A stretch of 5,494 nt of DNA from Akkermansia muciniphila. GTDB taxonomy: Bacteria; Verrucomicrobiota; Verrucomicrobiia; Verrucomicrobiales; Akkermansiaceae. Below, piece after piece: positions 5,328-5,494 of the stretch. The translations under genes and the position numbers were made by a program. A model generated the notes under the pieces. The model searched no databases. It was not told where the DNA came from and saw only the letters and a list, made by a program, of their open reading frames with translations. The stretch spans positions 1 to 5,494 of the forward strand of contig CAMBTF010000136.1 of assembly GCA_945870545.1 (NCBI GenBank), written 5' to 3'. Each line of letters opens with the position of its first letter. The stretch's first letter is position 1.

Positions 5328-5494
5328 ATGATTAAGAAAATTACGAAGATCGGGAACTCGCAGGGGATCATTTTCGACAACACGATCATGGAACTTGCGC
5401 GGCTGAAAACGGGGGATGAGGTGAACCTAGAGATCCATTCGGGCGGCGGCATCACACTACAGCCACTCAGGCAGGAAAGGGTCGAGGCGTCGCA
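5328..5494 (+). CDS. AbrB/MazE/SpoVT-family DNA-binding protein, probable antitoxin; C-terminus outside the window
   Basis: The first 55 codons are present and the frame is open at the right edge. The protein begins MIKKITKIGNSQGIIFDNTI, the swapped-hairpin AbrB signature (K-x-GNSQG). It continues with ELARLKTGDEV (about 22-32) and a beta strand, NLEIHSGGGITLQPL (33-47). Proteins of this type are usually the small antitoxin of a type II toxin-antitoxin pair: the N-terminus binds the operator and the disordered C-terminus blocks the toxin. The partner (PIN, PemK/MazF or Fic/Doc type) would lie beyond position 5494 and is not seen. The ATG follows a promoter at leaderless distance. The gene is separated from the propeller gene by a strong terminator, so it is its own transcription unit. 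Confidence 0.85.
   Translation, partial: MIKKITKIGNSQGIIFDNTIMELARLKTGDEVNLEIHSGGGITLQPLRQERVEAS

Overview
This 5.5 kb window looks like chromosomal DNA from a GC-rich Gram-negative bacterium, most likely of the Verrucomicrobiota (Verrucomicrobiaceae / Luteolibacter-like). The phylum call rests on recalled styles of HflX, Fur-family, AbrB and secreted propeller proteins; it is inference, not a search result. Most of the window is conserved housekeeping sequence. I see no integrase, transposase, CRISPR array, tRNA or rRNA.

Layout. The left half reads on the minus strand: yqeY (1968-2423), then hflX (543-1841), then a secreted proline-rich protein with a peptidoglycan-binding-like segment that runs off the left edge (1-536). 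HflX and the secreted protein are 6 nt apart. The right half reads on the plus strand: ruvB (2657-3688) and a Fur-family regulator (3693-4121), 4 nt apart and probably one operon. Next come a secreted six-bladed propeller protein (4271-5221) and the start of an AbrB/MazE-type antitoxin (5328 to the right edge). yqeY and ruvB diverge from a 233-bp intergenic region. No intergenic stretch exceeds 300 bases.

The genes do not form one pathway. RuvB acts in Holliday-junction branch migration, HflX in rescue of stalled ribosomes, YqeY probably in a translation-linked role, the Fur-family protein in metal- or stress-responsive transcription, and the two exported proteins in the envelope or periplasm. 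The AbrB-type protein probably opens a toxin-antitoxin pair whose toxin lies outside the window.

The less ordinary signals are in the non-coding DNA and in protein active sites. (1) Two arrays of exactly four degenerate heptamers (consensus RNYYYAA) each sit between a stop codon and an intrinsic terminator, and both are followed by GGAAGAG. (2) Three promoters (hflX, yqeY and the antitoxin gene) have a TTG-type -35 box, a 16-nt spacer and a -10 box only 6 to 8 nt before the ATG. This predicts leaderless mRNAs and fits the absence of a convincing Shine-Dalgarno motif at any start here. (3) The propeller protein keeps a His/His/His/Tyr/Arg pattern like that of peptidyl-alpha-hydroxyglycine alpha-amidating lyase. 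(4) The Fur-family protein has lost the residues of the usual regulatory metal site, and a perfect 7-1-7 palindrome of the general kind bound by Fur-family proteins lies just before the next gene.
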